A stretch of 64,000 nucleotides of DNA from the NCBI GenBank assembly GCA_037576195.1, contig CM075102.1, positions 10,726,001 through 10,790,000 on the forward strand, in the 5' to 3' direction. Of the stretch, positions 52,041 to 63,289 are shown piece after piece. The translations under genes and the position numbers were made by a program. The notes beneath the pieces were generated by a model. It searched no databases. It was given only the letters and a program-made list of their open reading frames with translations, and had not been told where the DNA came from. The DNA is from Phytoseiulus persimilis. Its lineage: Eukaryota > Arthropoda > Arachnida > Mesostigmata > Phytoseiidae. Position 1 is the stretch's first letter. Every line of letters begins with the position of its first letter.

Positions 52041-52276
52041 CCGAAATCGAACCTGACAGTGTTTAGGGGACGGGCGAATGACTTCCTTCCGGTCTCGCAC
52101 TCGTTTGACGGAATATGGCAATTTTCGGAAGTCTTCACCGCTGAGCCCTCTGACCTCAAAGTCGGGCGACCGGGAGGCACGCTCGCTATTTGCGTCGTCT
52201 CCGAGCGAGCGGAACTATCCTGGAGCCGTTCTCTGTCTCCCGACGTCGATGTTAGCGCACTCGATCAGAATCCCCG
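52041..52276 (+). CDS. Possible upstream exon: B and C strands of a first Ig domain (tentative)
   Basis: The segment follows a fair acceptor (GGCTGTTGTCTCCAG, ending 52040) and stays open to a GTGATC donor at 52277, the same donor hexamer as the 62897 junction. In the frame read it starts in phase 0 and ends in phase 2, which is compatible with the phase-2 start of the exon at 62773. The later part reads EPSDLKVGRPGG, then TLAICVVS, then AELSWSR. This is the G-x(4)-L-x-I-C ... L-x-W spacing expected of Ig strands B and C. Against it, nothing is recognisable in the first third, no signal-peptide exon was found, and the exon carrying the D-E strands would still be missing. A direct join to 62773 would leave only about 29 residues between the two conserved cysteines, too few for an Ig domain. 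Confidence 0.25.
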
Positions 52277-52421
52277 GTGATCATCTGGGCGAGAGCTGTC
52301 GAGTGATCGCTCGCCGCTTGGAGGAAAAAATTGAATTACACAAGCTCAGCTGTCCGTCACGCCGTGAGAGCGGCATATTCCGTTTCACAGCATCCGTGCC
52401 ATCTTGGGGCTCCCGCAGGAG

Positions 52422-52440
52422 CCCCCCCCCCCCTCCCCCC
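52422..52440 (+). repeat. C tract (12 C, T, 6 C)
   Basis: A C-rich homopolymer tract, equivalent to the G tracts at 8889 and 16873 on the other strand. Confidence 0.85.
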
Positions 52441-52862
52441 AGAGGCGGCTATTTTCGAGCAGCGTTCCGTGCGTTTAAAAGCCCGAATACACGAGAACTG
52501 TGTTGGTCTTCTCTGCGAACACATTCATGAGCGCGGCTGTCGCCCCGCATCGAGGTCAACAGGGTGCAGCCGAGACGGCCTTGGTTCGGGGCGGACTTTT
52601 CTTCGGTAAGAAAGTTCCGTTGTGGTCGTCTTCGGCGACAAATGAACACGTCAGCATCTTCCCGAGAGTGATCGACATCGTGAAATCGCCGCGGAGCTGG
52701 AGAGCGTCGGATCTCTGATGGATCTGGGCTGCGCCAGCGCTCGATCGGGCGAGAGGTCCCGTCCGCCTCTTCTTCCATTTGAAGAGCTCGTCGATAAACC
52801 TCTATGATTCATCGCTTCGGATGGGAACTCAGCTGGAGTCTACCTGGAACTCAATCGCGTTG

Positions 52863-52876
52863 CCCCCCCCCCCCCC
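52863..52876 (+). repeat. Run of 14 C next to AG|GTGAGC
   Basis: The tract is followed directly by AGGTGAGC, so a pyrimidine tract, an acceptor AG and a consensus donor lie back to back. Confidence 0.85.
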
Positions 52877-53049
52877 AGGTGAGCATCGACGATGACGACA
52901 TAATGTCTGTGAGAGCTATGATGGACAACGCTCGATCGGAAAAACTATCCTCGTGCGGCTCTGATTCCCAGCAGTGAGGTCTGAGCGCACGAAGCGACGG
53001 GGAGTAGCTCGGCGCCACTCAACGAACTCGTCAGACTCCTGGGATACAA

Positions 53050-53516
53050 TTACTCCTCTGCACGTCTGTGGTGAATGTAAGACACTTCCGGGAGAGCGGG
53101 ACCGACGGTGGCAACGGCTAAACCGAACAGGCCGGGACAACCAGAGCGGGTGACTCCAGTCCTCGATCTGGCAGGAGGGGCGAACCGGCAAGCGTTTCAG
53201 GTCAGGAAGAGGAGTCGTCTCACGTCGCGCTCGTCAGATGCCTTCGATGGCATTTCAACTGCTCGCCTGCCTGTCTCTGGTGCCTTCGTTCATCCTCTTC
53301 CTGTTTGCCCGTCGAGTTTCCTCGCGGCTTTACAGCCACGAACGAGGGAACCGGCGGCTGACGTGCCTCCAGAGCGTTGTCACCAGTGGCAGTCTGGCCG
53401 CGTTCGAGAATTCGCTCGACGTTCCGGCGAGAGAAGTCGTCATCGTCGCTGAGGAAGGAGTTCAGCGGCAGGTATTCCGTCGGAAGGCCGACCCGGGAGG
53501 GATATCCGCAGTTCAT
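53050..53516 (-). CDS. Possible small two-exon gene, unknown product (tentative)
   Basis: On the minus strand a frame starts at the ATG at 53516-53514 (MNCGYPSRVG). It contains an acidic run (SFLSDDDDFS) and uses mostly C- or G-ending codons. A donor GAC|GTGAGA lies at 53223 and an acceptor TCGCCCCTCCTGCCAG ends at 53168, defining a 56-bp intron with a good pyrimidine tract. The second exon (53167-53050) continues in frame as GCPGLFGLAVATVGPALPEV and stops with TAA at 53052-53050. The model gives about 136 residues. There is no signal peptide, known domain or homology I can name, and the opposite strand is also partly open. Codon bias and the tidy short intron are the only support. Confidence 0.18.
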
Positions 53517-53599
53517 GATCAAGGAAGAGTTGATTCCATCCCATGTTGATGCCAAAAAAAAACGACTTCGCAGGGCTGCTTTTCCGAACGCAATTTCGT

Positions 53600-56500
53600 T
53601 TTAGCTGCAACGGAACGGCTATGATGAGAATTGCGTCCGGGGGATGCTTTCCCGAAATTGACACATTGTTCTCCGTGGTCTTCCTAAAAGTGATCAGGAA
53701 ACCGTCGAAGTTTACGGCATTGGACTCGCAGGGTAGCCGGTCACCAGACAGAGAACTGATTTAAGTTATCTGGAGGCCTTGGACAATGGCAACCGAGCGT
53801 AGCCCCGCCAAAATAACCGTCTGGACCTTCTCAATCGAACAGACTTTGATCTTTGCGGAGATTCCAAGTGATGACGGAGTCACCGCCACACTAAAATCGG
53901 ATGGGAAAACCCCCGACTCGACGAAGTCACTCTGCACTCGAGCACCTTGCACCCCCGAGCCGCTCAATGACACAGAATCCGGAGCTCTAGGGGGAGAAGT
54001 TGGCGGATTCACGACCGCCGTCCACCGGTAACCGCATGAAACGAGCCGGAGTTGCGACACCGTGTTGAAGCATGCCCCATTTTCGGATGGCAAGATGTTT
54101 CTCGGGAAACAAATCCTCACTCGCGTTCCCATCGCACAAGCCTTCAATTTTGTCGTGGAATTCCTGAGCTCACCCTGACTTGAACGTCGTGATTCTTTCT
54201 CGAGAGGGAGCAGCCTTCACGGTTTCGGCCTCCGGAACAAATCGGGGCGTCGAGGATGCGCTCCACGATCTGTCAATCTTCTCTAGCCTGCGGAGGAGGA
54301 ACGCAGCCAATATCTACGCGGGAGTAAACGGGAATGCTGCATCTCAAAGAAACGCAACCGAGCAGCTTGTTGCCGAAGTTGTTCCTTAGTGCTGAACAAT
54401 CAACAACAGGGGTGAACGAAAGTGAATTGAAGACGTCCGAACGTTTCGAAGGGGGTGGGGGGAGGTCGTGGAGAAGGGCGGCCGAGTCGAGACGCTTCGA
54501 GTGAGCTCGAGGCCCCGACAGGGAGGATAGATTCACGCACAAACCACGCCACTCGCTCGACGAGGTGGATGCGGGTGGGTCTGATCCCGGAAAGACGTCT
54601 TTTCAGTGTCGATGTCTCGGATGACGGACGCTTCCGGTCACTGAGAGGAATCGCATATAGGAACGTAGGCTGCGCGGGGCTGCGTCCAGCCAACGCACTG
54701 AAAGACACGCACACGGACTTGGGCCCCGTTCCGGTGGAGTCAAAGAAAGCTTTCCGCCAGGCAGGCTGCAGAGACGATGCGTGTTGAGCTCGGGGTCAAC
54801 AGAGCCTTTGTAACCGCAGTTGATGGATCTGTTGCGTTTCCTTTTCGAATAAACCATGGTCTCTGAGCTCAAAAACCTTTCATTCGTGAGCTCCTCGTTC
54901 GTAGCTCTGGATGCGCCGTTGCTCTCCTCATTCGTTATTTCTCAACCCCTGGACGGAGACTAGCTGAGCGCTGGAGGGATTGTTGGAACATTCATTGTGA
55001 AATTACACTGGCGGCCGGAATTTCGTAAGTTTCCTGAGACAAAATGAGTCCGTCGTTGGGCAGAATACCTCGGGTTTCCCTGCGGCGCCGCCCATGTACG
55101 TCTTCACGAGCTCGGCGCAAGCATGGCCGAAGTTAAAAACTTTCTGCCGTGGGCGACAGTAAATAAACTCATCGGAGCTCTCGGAACGCCGGCGCCCTTC
55201 GGGATTGAGTTAGCGGGAGAGAAGCTGCTCAAAATATGAGTTGTTTGAGGAAGCGCATATGCTTCGATATCTCAATTTTGTGGACTCGAATCATTTGCGC
55301 AACGGAATAGCGCCACGAGCTCGTGGAAAGGGAGTCAGGCTCGCTCCGTTCCAGGTCCAGTGAGTCAGCTCGAGTTCGGACCGAGCTCCTACGAAGCATC
55401 TGAAAAGCTACGAGCCGTCACAGGGAACGATATCTGGGATGGATGCTCGTCCAACGTTCGGCAGAACGGAATACTCGTAGTTCACTCGGGAATCGTGAGT
55501 TCTTGAAGAGCGATCCAGATCTCCAGATTGACTCACATCCGCCAGGTGACCGCTTCCGCATCCTCTGCCCGGAGATATCTTGTTGTCAGATTCCATATGA
55601 CTTCGCGGGCGAGGATGCGAGCGGGACCTCGGGGGGAATGATTCCGAATGATGGCACCGACATGTTCCATCAATCGCTCTCAACGGGCCGTGCAAGCGCC
55701 GGCAGATGCACGTGATATGGACGAGCTAGAGGAGCGGTAGGAACTGCATGAGATCTGCGACGATCTCCTCGGAACTCTATTTGTTGACTGATTGAGATCG
55801 ACGAGGCTCCTATTGATGTTGAATGGGCCATTATCGGTCATCGTTCCTATGGCAGTAGCGATTGCGCCCACGATCTTCGCACCGTTCTACTGCTCGTGGA
55901 AGTCGTTTGAAGTTTGTGAGCGGTGGACCTTTTCCGCGGCTGACGATCGCTGTGAACTTCTTCTGGTCTGCGGCGTGCAGTCCCAGACTTTCCGTAACAG
56001 TTGCTCGGAAACAAGCCAGTCCTACCATTAGGGTGTTGTAACTCGGCCTCGCAGCGGTTTTTGATTGCGTTTCATCAACTGCGAAAAGCGGAAATTCCCG
56101 CAGTTTATGCAGGAGCGAGAGGTGGACCTGCACATATATCATGAGAATCTGTCTTTCCTACATGGGAATATGTAGATGTTCCGTTGGAAGCCGATACTTA
56201 TTCCAGGCTACCAGGAAGCAGAGCTCATCCCTGGAAGCTGCCAATTGCTTGATGACTGAAGCATGACCCTCGAGGTCGGGGAAAAGCCTGTGCAAAATCA
56301 TCTGCGATACTACCGAGACCCGGCTCTCGTATCAAATATTACTCCGCGAATGGTGCAATACAGTTCCCGTCTCTTTCCCTCACATCTGAGCCTGCGGAAC
56401 AACGAGCTCTCGCGGGAATTCTGAGGTTCATTCGCTGAGCGGGGCCGCTTGACAAAATCAGTGACCAACTTCGGCTCAATCGAATTCTTCTGAAAACTGA

Positions 56501-58030
56501 AAATTGTGGAGTCTCGGGAGCCAGAGTTACAGCAACGCTGCCGGGCGACGACTGAAAGCAGGTGCCGAAGTTGGGAGAAGGATTTCTCGCTCTTTTCTCT
56601 GAGGGGTGACTTCGTGGAGATTCCAGAGAGCCGACTCTTCACAAACGCCATAGTGATCGTATGCTGTCGGAAGTCTGGGCCGAATGCCAAGGCCCGACAA
56701 TTCCAGCGCTGGCGGCGCTACTGCGTGTGCCGCGAGACTCCAGAAAACTGGCTTGAATCGAACTTTCTGGTTTCATTTTCGAAGAGTGTCATCCGTATTT
56801 ATGCCCGAGCCGCGATGTCGATACATCTCTGTAGCATGGTCTCCTCGACGGTTCTCCTACTCAGTGGACTCTTGTACCACCAAAATTGATGGATATCCAT
56901 CATAACACTCAATCGATCAACCAGCTTCAATGTTTGATATATTTTTGGAGCAAGAAAAGAAACTATTGCCAGGCATTCCTGCCACGACAACTGGTACCGG
57001 AAAAGTGGCGAAGCTGTGGTATGAATCAGCGACGTTCGAGAGATTTCTGAGTGCAGACTGAGCAAAATAACAGAGTTCAATCACATCGGGGCACTTGGTT
57101 AATGCGCACCCAAAACTCGAGTCAATCAGATTGCAGTTATATGCGGTTTTCGTCCGCAAAACCGTGATTCTCAAATGCAGTAAACCGGAAACTTCAGTTT
57201 TTCTGCAAGGCCTAGTTGGAACTGTGCTTCGATGGGGTTCATGGAGCCCCGATGGTCTTTGGCATGGTTTCCCCAGCGCTGAGCTGTGACCACGAGGAGT
57301 ATCCCGCGAGTTCCCTACATGCGATCGGATACGTTTCTCTGTTCGTCAGCGTTGAGCTCCTACGCTCGGGCCGAAATTTCGCACACGGATAGCTTGCGCG
57401 GCCTTGATTTATGAGCTCTTCCATCTGCAAGAGGAATCGCTCCGGTGAGTGATCAGAATCCTTTGAGTTCCGAGTAACCCCGGGTGTTCAGGAATCAATG
57501 CATCGCGTGAATCAAAGTTTGACCGGATGACCCGGAATCCTGTGCAAAACGGCCTGCTCATGATTTCTCGACTACCTGATCACGCTTGCCCCGACGGCGC
57601 TACCGTGATTGTCCAGCCACCCCTTCCTGCTCATGGAGCTTTGCTCTTGTACCCACCAGGTCGGACTCCTGCCGACCCACATTGACTTGAGCCTTCGCCT
57701 GAATATGTCTCAACCTGGTCTGACCTGCACAGCTTCGCGCCCAACTCCCTGATCCAGCGAACATTCCTCATTCGAGAGTCCTTCTCGAGTTTTTGCTCCT
57801 TGCACAGAGCACTTTGGAGCGATTAGAGAAGCCTGAGGAATTCCGTTGAGCTACCGTTTGCTCTGTCGATCGATGGTGATGTGCGGCGGCACGAATGTGC
57901 GTAACCACGCCTGGCCTGTCGATGGAGATCGACCAACAAACGGACAAATACAACCCTGATCGAACGAGCGAATGACCCACCACCGATCGTCGGCATGGAA
58001 GATCCTTCAGCGTTCCAACAGCGTGCGCTC
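53600..58030. other. Stretch with many unrecognised open frames, no confident gene
   Basis: Short plus-strand segments look protein-like, for example TVLKHAPFSDGKMFLGKQIL near 54060-54130 and LPWATVNKLIGALGTPAPFG near 55150-55210. A+T-richer minus-strand frames lie at 56310-56690 and 56799-57174; the last reads ALTKCPDVIELCYF, faintly like a leucine-rich repeat. None shows a complete domain or paired splice sites, and opposite strands are open too. Confidence 0.4.
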
Positions 58031-58037
58031 GCCGTCC

Positions 58038-58065
58038 GACGACGACGACGGCGGCGGCGGCGGCC
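58038..58065 (+). repeat. GAC then GGC trinucleotide repeat
   Basis: About four GAC units run into about five GGC units, in a frame with no other coding support. Confidence 0.8.
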
Positions 58066-58069
58066 GTGT

Positions 58070-61000
58070 CGATTCGCATGAATATTTCAACAAGCTTCGC
58101 CTCTATCAGTTGATTGTCAATTGACTCTGATTGCTCGGCTGGATCTGAATCGCTCGCTTCCGGAGACTATCTCCATTCGTCTATCGTGAAGAGATTCAAG
58201 ACGGCCAACGAACGGAGAGATCGGAGAGCGAGCGCCGAGTTCTCGACGACCCAGGACTCGTCGAGGAGACGCGCGGCGGGGAATAACGTCGTATGAGTCG
58301 AGGTGAAGGGATCGACATGTCACTGTTCATCAGATTCCTCGTTCCCTCACACCGTATCAATGCACGGTACGACACGGTTTAACGACTCGAGTGAGGAGTT
58401 GTTCGTTAGAGCACGAACCGAGCGAGAAATCGCGGACTCGTTCAGGCGAGTAGCGGGACTCGCCCTCTTTCCCGTGCGTTCACCTGGTTGTCGCTGGATG
58501 TCCTCCGACTCGGTGGGAAGGCGAGCGTGTGCGTGTAGGCGAACATCCTCTCGTCTGCGGCAGGCGTCGTCTCGTCGACCAGATGACCAATGCTTGGATG
58601 CAGCTTCCGCTGCCGTTCCAAATGATTGTCACACAATTCATCTCACGTGTGCTGTCTTCGGCGTCCGAAGCTTCAGAGGAGAATTCTCACCGATCCTCGT
58701 CGTGGAGCTGAAACGCCGAGGAAACGTCTCCTCGAAGTTGCCTTCAGCGCTTTAGAGTCGCCCACTCCGCTATACATAGATGGTCAAGTCCGCGCTGTCC
58801 GATACCGTTCGAATAGGCTGAAGGGAAATCTTGCTCTTAGCCGAGGTGGTTGCCCCCCAGGTGGTCAACTCAGCACCCTTCTTCCTCGTCGGTCAATCGG
58901 TTACCGCCGACGTACGTTCCAGCTTCGCCATGCGACACTCACACGAATGACACATCAATATATTTGTCCTAATATGGATGGCTATGATTCGCATCGACAT
59001 AATCAAAGCTTGCGCAGTGACCTCCGAGCGAAAGTTTCATCGGTGGTGTAATCTGTTGGAAGAGCGCCCACTCCGCCACGTGAAGTCGCGGGGTTTATGA
59101 CCCAAACGGGCATATGCAGAATACAGGATTGAGCGTTCTCTTGCAGTGACCATGAATGACGAAACCACGGTCGGACAGAACGAGCGACAGTCGGGATCCA
59201 GGTCGGATGAGATCCTGCGACACCGACCCGAGCCTCCGCGTCACCCATTGAAATCAGCGGAGAAACAGCGTCGAGTTGCGGGTCTCAAGAGAACCAGCTG
59301 TTCGTCTACGTTTGAGATTCCCGTGGCGGCGCTCCAGGGAGGCCCTCAGCAGCTTTGATTCTTGGAGGTCGCCCGGAACTTGTTTTGATTGAGCATATTC
59401 CCACACGGGCAGCCCTCCCGAGGACGGCCCTCGTTTTCTCCCGTCTTAGAGTTTTGGGATGCCACAGTGGTGGGAGACAAGTTCCACCAAGAGGAGCAGC
59501 TGGGAAACTGAAAACCCCGAGGAAAATGGGATCGGCTTCCCGAGGGAATGGACCTTTTTTTTTTTGTTGATCTGCTCGTCACTCACCGCTCACTCTCCAA
59601 TGAACGGCACGCGGCGAAACTGGACCAAGGTGCCGAGCATTCCGTCCCGACACGAACGTCGATCGTTGCATGAGCGATTCAGGTCGGATGGAGAAATTTT
59701 CCCAAATGCAACCCGGTATACACTCGGATGCTGAGTCTGAAATGTTCCCACTCCGGATTCGTATCTCGCCATGAGATAAAGCTGATTGGGAGGTGCGAGG
59801 TAGTAATATCGCGACGCGGTGGAAGGAGCAGAAAACCTACTCGGTTGCCTCTTTCCGGCCGTGCTCGTCATGGGAAGAATGAGAGAGATTCGCGGGAGCA
59901 GCAATAGTCACCGCTCCCAGAAATAGTGAGTGATTCGCACGCGTGACCAGCCTACCGAGTGAGATCCCCAGCAAACAACTGAAACTTTCGTCACGTACAT
60001 TGACGCCTCGTCCTCTCTGGTCCGATCTGTCCGCGTGCCGGTTGGCCTGCCAGCTCACGAGCTGTGCTAATTCATCGGCCTAATGTGTGATCTATATTCA
60101 ATCAAGTACTCGGTGCTTCCTCGGCAGACATCCGATTCAGCCCCGACAGGCCGGCACAACATGCGCATGTCGACCACCCGCCCACACGCTTGCACGCGCA
60201 TACTTCTCGGCGTGGCTCACTGATAAGCCTTTCGTCCATCTCGCACGTTGCTGGAAACGGCGAGAGCAACGAGAGCTCAGGATTCGCCGGAACGGGAATC
60301 TCGAGAGCACAGGATACGACTCCGCCTGAGAGGAGAGTTATTGGTTCTCAACAGGAACCGGGGTGGGTTCCTTCATCGGATCGAACGAACTATCGCGAGG
60401 AGCACGTGAAACGCTTCTGCCAGCCAGAGTGACCCCGTATCGACCGCTCGTGTGAGCCGCCGCCACCGTCGCCATGACGCCGGCTTTCTATAAACCGGCG
60501 GACCCGCCGACCCGCAACCGCCTCCGTTCGGGCGGTCTCCCGAAGCCTCATTTTCTCCTTCCTGTGCCTTCCTCTCGAGCTTGGTGGACTGTGACCTCAA
60601 AGAACAGTGACTGCCCCTCGAGGGGCAGTCAGAAAACAGGAGGCTGAGGAGCAGATAGGCCTAGGGACAAATCGTGCAAACATCCCCGCGAGACTCACTA
60701 TCGGTCGGCCCTGGTATAAGTCTCCCCATGGAAGCAAGCAACGTCAACAGCAGCCGCATCAGCAGTGGCAGGATCTACAGAATCAACAGCAGGGAACCGG
60801 ACAGATACGCAGCTGCGCCGAGAGTTTAGTGCTCGAGAGAGGAGCCGCCGCCGATCCTGTGTGCGATGGCGATCATGAAGGCCGCGACGCAACCTGGTCG
60901 CAATCAGCCGCGATTGCGAATTGGCTGCGAAACGCTGTCGCGCCATCGAGTCTCACGGTGGAGAACCGAAATAAGCGACTTCCACCGAGAGTCCCGACGG

Positions 61001-62420
61001 AGGCGGTCGTGCTGGCCGCCAGGCTGATGGCGAGTCCTTCGCCCGAGCCTGCGTGTCAAACGCAAGCCACAATCAACGAATAAATGCCAGTCACAGGGAG
61101 AGCAAGCCCTTGCATCGATGCCGACTCTCCCGTCCGGCGATTATGTCTCGCGTCTGTGGACGATGGCCGGTCAGCCGCCGTCGTCGTCAATGAGCCAAGA
61201 ATCTGGCGAAGCAGCCGCATCTTCGAGAAGAGGAAGGAAGCGCGCCGACCAGTCCAAGGGAACACTGCTGAGCCCCGAACGAACCCTCGATCAGAGTCGG
61301 AGCCAATCGCCGCGAACCGACTGCGACCTCACGAGATCGCCTGAGTTTCGAGGATTCCACTGGAGCGATCAATGAACGGAAGGACAATCGAGCCTCGTCG
61401 AGTTTCGAACAGCTGACACAGCGGATGGCACACGACTTCAGCGGTGGCAAGGTGTCGATACCCTCCAAGTCCGGGGCGAGAAACACTTTATCGACGCTTC
61501 GATTCAATAATAGCCGGCTCACTGACTGAGCTGCTGGGCCTGTAGTTGTCCTGCCGTAACGGGGATCGTCTAGCTGCGTTTTACGGGAATGGAAATATTA
61601 TTTTCGCAAGTTCCCCTCGTGAACAGGGCCTGCTAGGAGGAGGAGGGCCGGAGGGTCGTCCCGACCGTTGCCCCGAGAGCCTTCCTTGAGAGAATTGGGA
61701 GCGAACTCCCTGATAACGTTCTTTCCCGGACCGTGAGGACATCCAGTCCAGAGAGTTTCCGCTGGGAAACGTCAGAGATGCTTCCCCATTTGCGAGCATT
61801 TGCACAAGGCGAGCCCTGATTAGGTCCAGTTACCCTCCGAGCCCAGAGAAAAACGGTATCATATCGCTGCGCAACCGAATAATCAAGGAGCCGCTGGAAA
61901 CGGTTGGACGGGAGCCGTGGAGATTCGAAAACCGTTCCACCGGGAACACTGGACGAACGGTTTTCGGAGCCGGTCCGGCGGAGAGGTGCAAGTCAACGGT
62001 GGGACTTCTATGATCCGCGGATGAACTCTGAACGGGAATGTGTTCGAGTACGTCATTATTTTTCGTCATCCACCAAAACTACTACTTCGGAACGACGTGG
62101 AGTGATTCCTCTGGCTTTGGCCTCAATCAGACGGATGTTAGTTTCTCTCAACTATGGCTGCGTTTTAGGCCGAATATCGGTCGAACTAGAGGATCGATAA
62201 TCCTCTCCGGCTCGGATTTACATCCTCATGCAGCAGGGGCAAGATTCAATCGAGAATATGCATCAGATAAGTACCATTTCTCAGTGAAGCGGAGCTTTCT
62301 GAATCTTGAGGGTTGTTTTGACGAACCCGGAAAACACAGTTGAACGGATCGTTCCGCTGCTGAACGGCTGCACGTCCGCGGGACAAGGAAGCTCAGACGC
62401 CGCTGTCGTTGGTCGACGTC
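58070..62420. other. Stretch without a confident gene, probably upstream intron or flank of the Pvr-like gene
   Basis: Open frames such as 60607-61083 (+) are glutamine-rich low complexity (QQQPHQQWQDLQNQQQG) and unrecognised. An 11-T run lies at 59555-59565. A possible mini-exon at 61101-61169 is discussed as a finding. No signal-peptide exon was recognised. Confidence 0.4.
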
Positions 62421-62426
62421 GTCTAG

Positions 62427-62573
62427 AAATCAGCCAAGAGCGCCGTACCATTTCGAAGCTATACGGAGTTCCTCGAGTTGTACCTTGAATACTCAACACG
62501 AGGGCTCCACACCGATCTGGTGCCTCGCTGTACGGTGCGTGCAGGAGTTGGCACGGAGTCCCCGGCGCGATGA
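62427..62573 (+). other. Open segment resembling the start of an Ig2 domain
   Basis: Between stops at 62424 and 62571 one frame reads ELYLEYSTRG, then HTDLVPRCTV. This loosely recalls the B-strand entry of PDGFR/VEGFR Ig2 domains (V-I-P-C-x-V). A donor-like ACG|GTGCGT lies at 62535. Its phase 0 fits neither downstream exon, and no tryptophan or F-strand pattern follows. It may be chance, or a decayed or alternative exon. Confidence 0.12.
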
Positions 62574-62772
62574 ATTTCCCGCTGAAGCATGCAGTTCACT
62601 GTTCGACGCTGGGGAGCCAACTGTTCGCTCTTTCCTAAAACGAATCTGTAGGAAGATCATGATCGTAGTAACATCTACGCCGCCGATCTTGTGGAATGGA
62701 AGGTTTCTCGCACTTGAGAGAGACCTCACGCGGTTCCTTGTCACATGTCGTACTTCTCGAGGGGCACTTCAG

Positions 62773-62897
62773 GCATTTTTGTGTGAAAGAAACAAGAAGC
62801 GCTGCTAACATTTACAGAGGCATCGGAGTATCGTCCGATTCAGACGAAAAACCCGACGGAGTTTATTTCTTCGCCGATCCTACGTCGCTGCGGAAAG
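62773..62897 (+). CDS. Internal exon: end of Ig domain 1 and Ig1-Ig2 linker of the Pvr-like receptor
   Basis: This 125-bp exon is proposed from an acceptor after CACTTCAG (62765-62772) to a donor AAAG|GTGATC. It starts in phase 2 and ends in phase 1, so it joins the Ig exon at 63290 in frame through a GAT codon. It reads HFCVKETRS, which resembles the F-strand cysteine region of a first Ig domain. A loop with SSDSDEKPDG follows, then VYFFADPTSL. In PDGFR-type receptors the same place holds a motif of the form Y[VI]FVxDPTxxF, and this is the main reason for assigning the family. A second possible acceptor, CTAACATTTACAG, would start the exon at 62820 in the same frame and drop the cysteine. 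Its branch-like CTAAC lies only about 9 bases before the AG, which is unusually close. The upstream partner exon is not identified with confidence. Confidence 0.7.
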
Positions 62898-63289
62898 GTG
62901 ATCGAGCCACCGGAAGTCATCTGCGTCTTCTCGAGGTGCTCCGTCAATCTATCGACGCTCGTGAGATATCGTATCGAGCTGAGCTTGAACTTTTCGAATC
63001 GAGAGAGCGAAGCGTAATCTAGAGAGAGGAAAATCAGCTTGCCGAGAGGCCAACATTTTCTCGAATCCTCGTGGTTCTCCAACACTCCGAGCCCGAACTG
63101 GGATCCGGAGTCTTGTAGCCCGATCAGGGCCTGATCTCGGTGTTCCCGAAAAGCTAGCATCCAACGCTGCCGATTCCTCGGATGTTTCATCGACGGGAAT
63201 CCGATATTTTTCCTGATCGAACCGCAAAACGATTCCTGCAACGGAGGTCGAGTGAAACATAACGACATCATCTGTTTTATTGTTTTCAG
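62898..63289 (+). other. Phase-1 intron of the Pvr-like gene
   Basis: This 392-bp intron begins GTGATC and ends TTTTATTGTTTTCAG, with a good pyrimidine tract. It separates the Ig1-Ig2 linker from the Ig2 domain exon. Minus-strand open frames cross it (62840-63433 and 62949-63392), but they also run through the Ig exon and are taken as shadows. Confidence 0.75.

Noticed and set aside
56917-57174. Minus-strand frame with a leucine-rich-repeat-like ALTKCPDVIELC
   Set aside because: Only one imperfect repeat unit is visible, and another register over the same bases looks equally protein-like.
59555-59565. T run as the tail of a retroposed element on the minus strand
   Set aside because: It is only 11 bases long, with no recognisable element body or target-site duplication beside it.
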